In this document: positions 6,375 to 7,088 of the stretch, piece after piece | How the letters are laid out: every line of letters starts with the position of its first letter | How positions within the stretch are numbered: position 1 is the first letter of the stretch | Source of the DNA: Desulfobacteraceae bacterium | Lineage (GTDB): Bacteria > Desulfobacterota > Desulfobacteria > Desulfobacterales > Desulfobacteraceae | Length of the DNA stretch: 7,088 nucleotides | Direction of reading: 5' to 3' | Assembly: GCA_015486915.1 (NCBI GenBank) | Contig: WFQS01000002.1 | Location: forward strand, 1-7,088 | The notes under the pieces: generated by a model | Told to the model about the DNA's origin: nothing | The model's input: only the letters and a program-made list of their open reading frames with translations | Database searches by the model: none | Made by a program: the position numbers and the translations under genes

Positions 6375-7088
6375 TTAGATTATATCCAAAATATTGTACC
6401 GGGGTCTTGCCCTGACATCGTTATATATCCGTCCGATGTATTCACCAAGAAGCCCAAAGGCAATAAATTGAGAACCTACAAAGACAAAAAGCAGTGCAAA
6501 TAAGGTAAACATCCCATCTGCAGCCCAAACAGAACCGAAGATGATTCGCATTACCATGAGAAAAACACCGAGACCGACACCCAAAAAAGACAGCAGACCG
6601 CCAATAATGCTTAAGAGCCTTAATGGAAAGGTTGTCATACAGGTAAGCAGATCAAACTGAAGCGATATTAATTTAAAAAGGCTATATTTTGAATTACCGT
6701 TTCTGCGCTCCTCATGCTTAACAATAATTTCCGTTGTAGAACCGGCGAAATAGTTTGCAAGAATGGGAATAAAAGTGCTTCTTTCCGGGCATTTAAGGAC
6801 AGTATTTATAATATGCTTTTTATATGCCCTTAACATGCATCCGTAGTCATGCATTTTCACACCTGTAGCCATCTGCACTGTTTTATTGATGATAAAAGAT
6901 GATATTCTCCTGAAAACAGTGTCCTGTCTTTTTTCTCTGACACTTCCCACCACGTCATAGCCGAGCTGAATTTGCTGAACAAGATTCGGTATCTCTTCAG
7001 GAGGATTCTGAAGATCAGCATCAAGGGTGACGATAATATCTCCCTTTGCCTGTTCAAACCCTGCCATTACTGCAGAATGCTGACCATA
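6375..7088 (-). CDS. arnC: ArnC: undecaprenyl-phosphate 4-deoxy-4-formamido-L-arabinose transferase (5' end outside window)
   Basis: ArnC is a GT2 glycosyltransferase at the inner membrane that transfers L-Ara4-formyl-N from UDP to undecaprenyl phosphate. The visible 237 residues begin [11 protein letters not shown], a block that in E. coli ArnC (322 aa) lies well inside the protein, so roughly 85 N-terminal residues are cut off. The ATG at 7067 is internal, because the frame stays open and conserved to the edge. Seen (visible numbering): [12 protein letters not shown] with the DxD metal/nucleotide motif at 23-25, a GT2 core, then two membrane helices (about 158-180 and 193-217) and the end [18 protein letters not shown], typical of the ArnC/GtrB/DPMS-like group. 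The stop is 38 bp before arnA. A general GtrB or polyprenol-phosphate-sugar synthase would look alike, but the arnA neighbour settles ArnC. arnB would be expected upstream, beyond the window. Confidence 0.93.
   Translation of the reverse strand, partial: YGQHSAVMAGFEQAKGDIIVTLDADLQNPPEEIPNLVQQIQLGYDVVGSVREKRQDTVFRRISSFIINKTVQMATGVKMHDYGCMLRAYKKHIINTVLKCPERSTFIPILANYFAGSTTEIIVKHEERRNGNSKYSLFKLISLQFDLLTCMTTFPLRLLSIIGGLLSFLGVGLGVFLMVMRIIFGSVWAADGMFTLFALLFVFVGSQFIAFGLLGEYIGRIYNDVRARPRYNILDII

Noticed and set aside
6857..7057. Minus-strand open frame of 66 codons inside arnC
   Set aside because: It overlaps the conserved ArnC GT2 core in another frame; the ArnC frame is clearly the coding one.
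7065..7067. ATG at 7067 as the arnC start
   Set aside because: The frame continues upstream to the edge with YGQHSAV, a conserved internal ArnC block, so this ATG is internal.

Overview
The window is one arm of a lipid A / LPS-modification locus. Every supported gene is on the minus strand, so transcription runs from right to left. From the right edge it holds arnC (5' end cut by the window), arnA, arnD, arnT and one small arnE/arnF-type flippase subunit. This is the order of the classical arn (pmr) operon, which builds 4-amino-4-deoxy-L-arabinose (L-Ara4N) on undecaprenyl phosphate and transfers it to lipid A, giving resistance to polymyxins and cationic peptides. After a 322-bp gap comes an outer-membrane beta-barrel protein that looks like the DUF3187 family.

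The organism is a Gram-negative bacterium with a moderately AT-rich genome: lipid A modification genes, a signal peptide and a barrel protein ending in Phe all point that way. The DUF3187-like neighbour and divergence from the enterobacterial proteins make me lean toward a Desulfobacterota-type or environmental proteobacterium, but that is inference only.

The genes are tightly packed. arnA and arnD overlap by 8 bp and arnD and arnT by 4 bp (ATGA); the other arn gaps are about 40 bp. ArnA makes and formylates the sugar nucleotide, ArnC loads it onto undecaprenyl phosphate, ArnD removes the formyl group, ArnE/F flips the lipid-linked sugar and ArnT transfers it to lipid A on the periplasmic side. 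arnB (aminotransferase) and the operon promoter are not in view and presumably lie to the right. Only one of the two flippase subunits known from E. coli is present.

The least ordinary part is the 322-bp gap (1059-1380). It carries a 62-bp near-copy (57/62 identical) of an internal piece of arnT, in the same orientation. That piece lies inside an 88-codon stop-free frame, in phase with the ArnT reading frame, which ends on the ribosome binding site of the outer-membrane gene. Just upstream of the copy is a TATAAT box centred between 9-bp inverted repeats. A second point is a DnaX-like A-AAA-AAG slippery heptamer, in the correct phase, at the junction of the two ArnA domains. A -1 shift there would release the formyltransferase domain alone.
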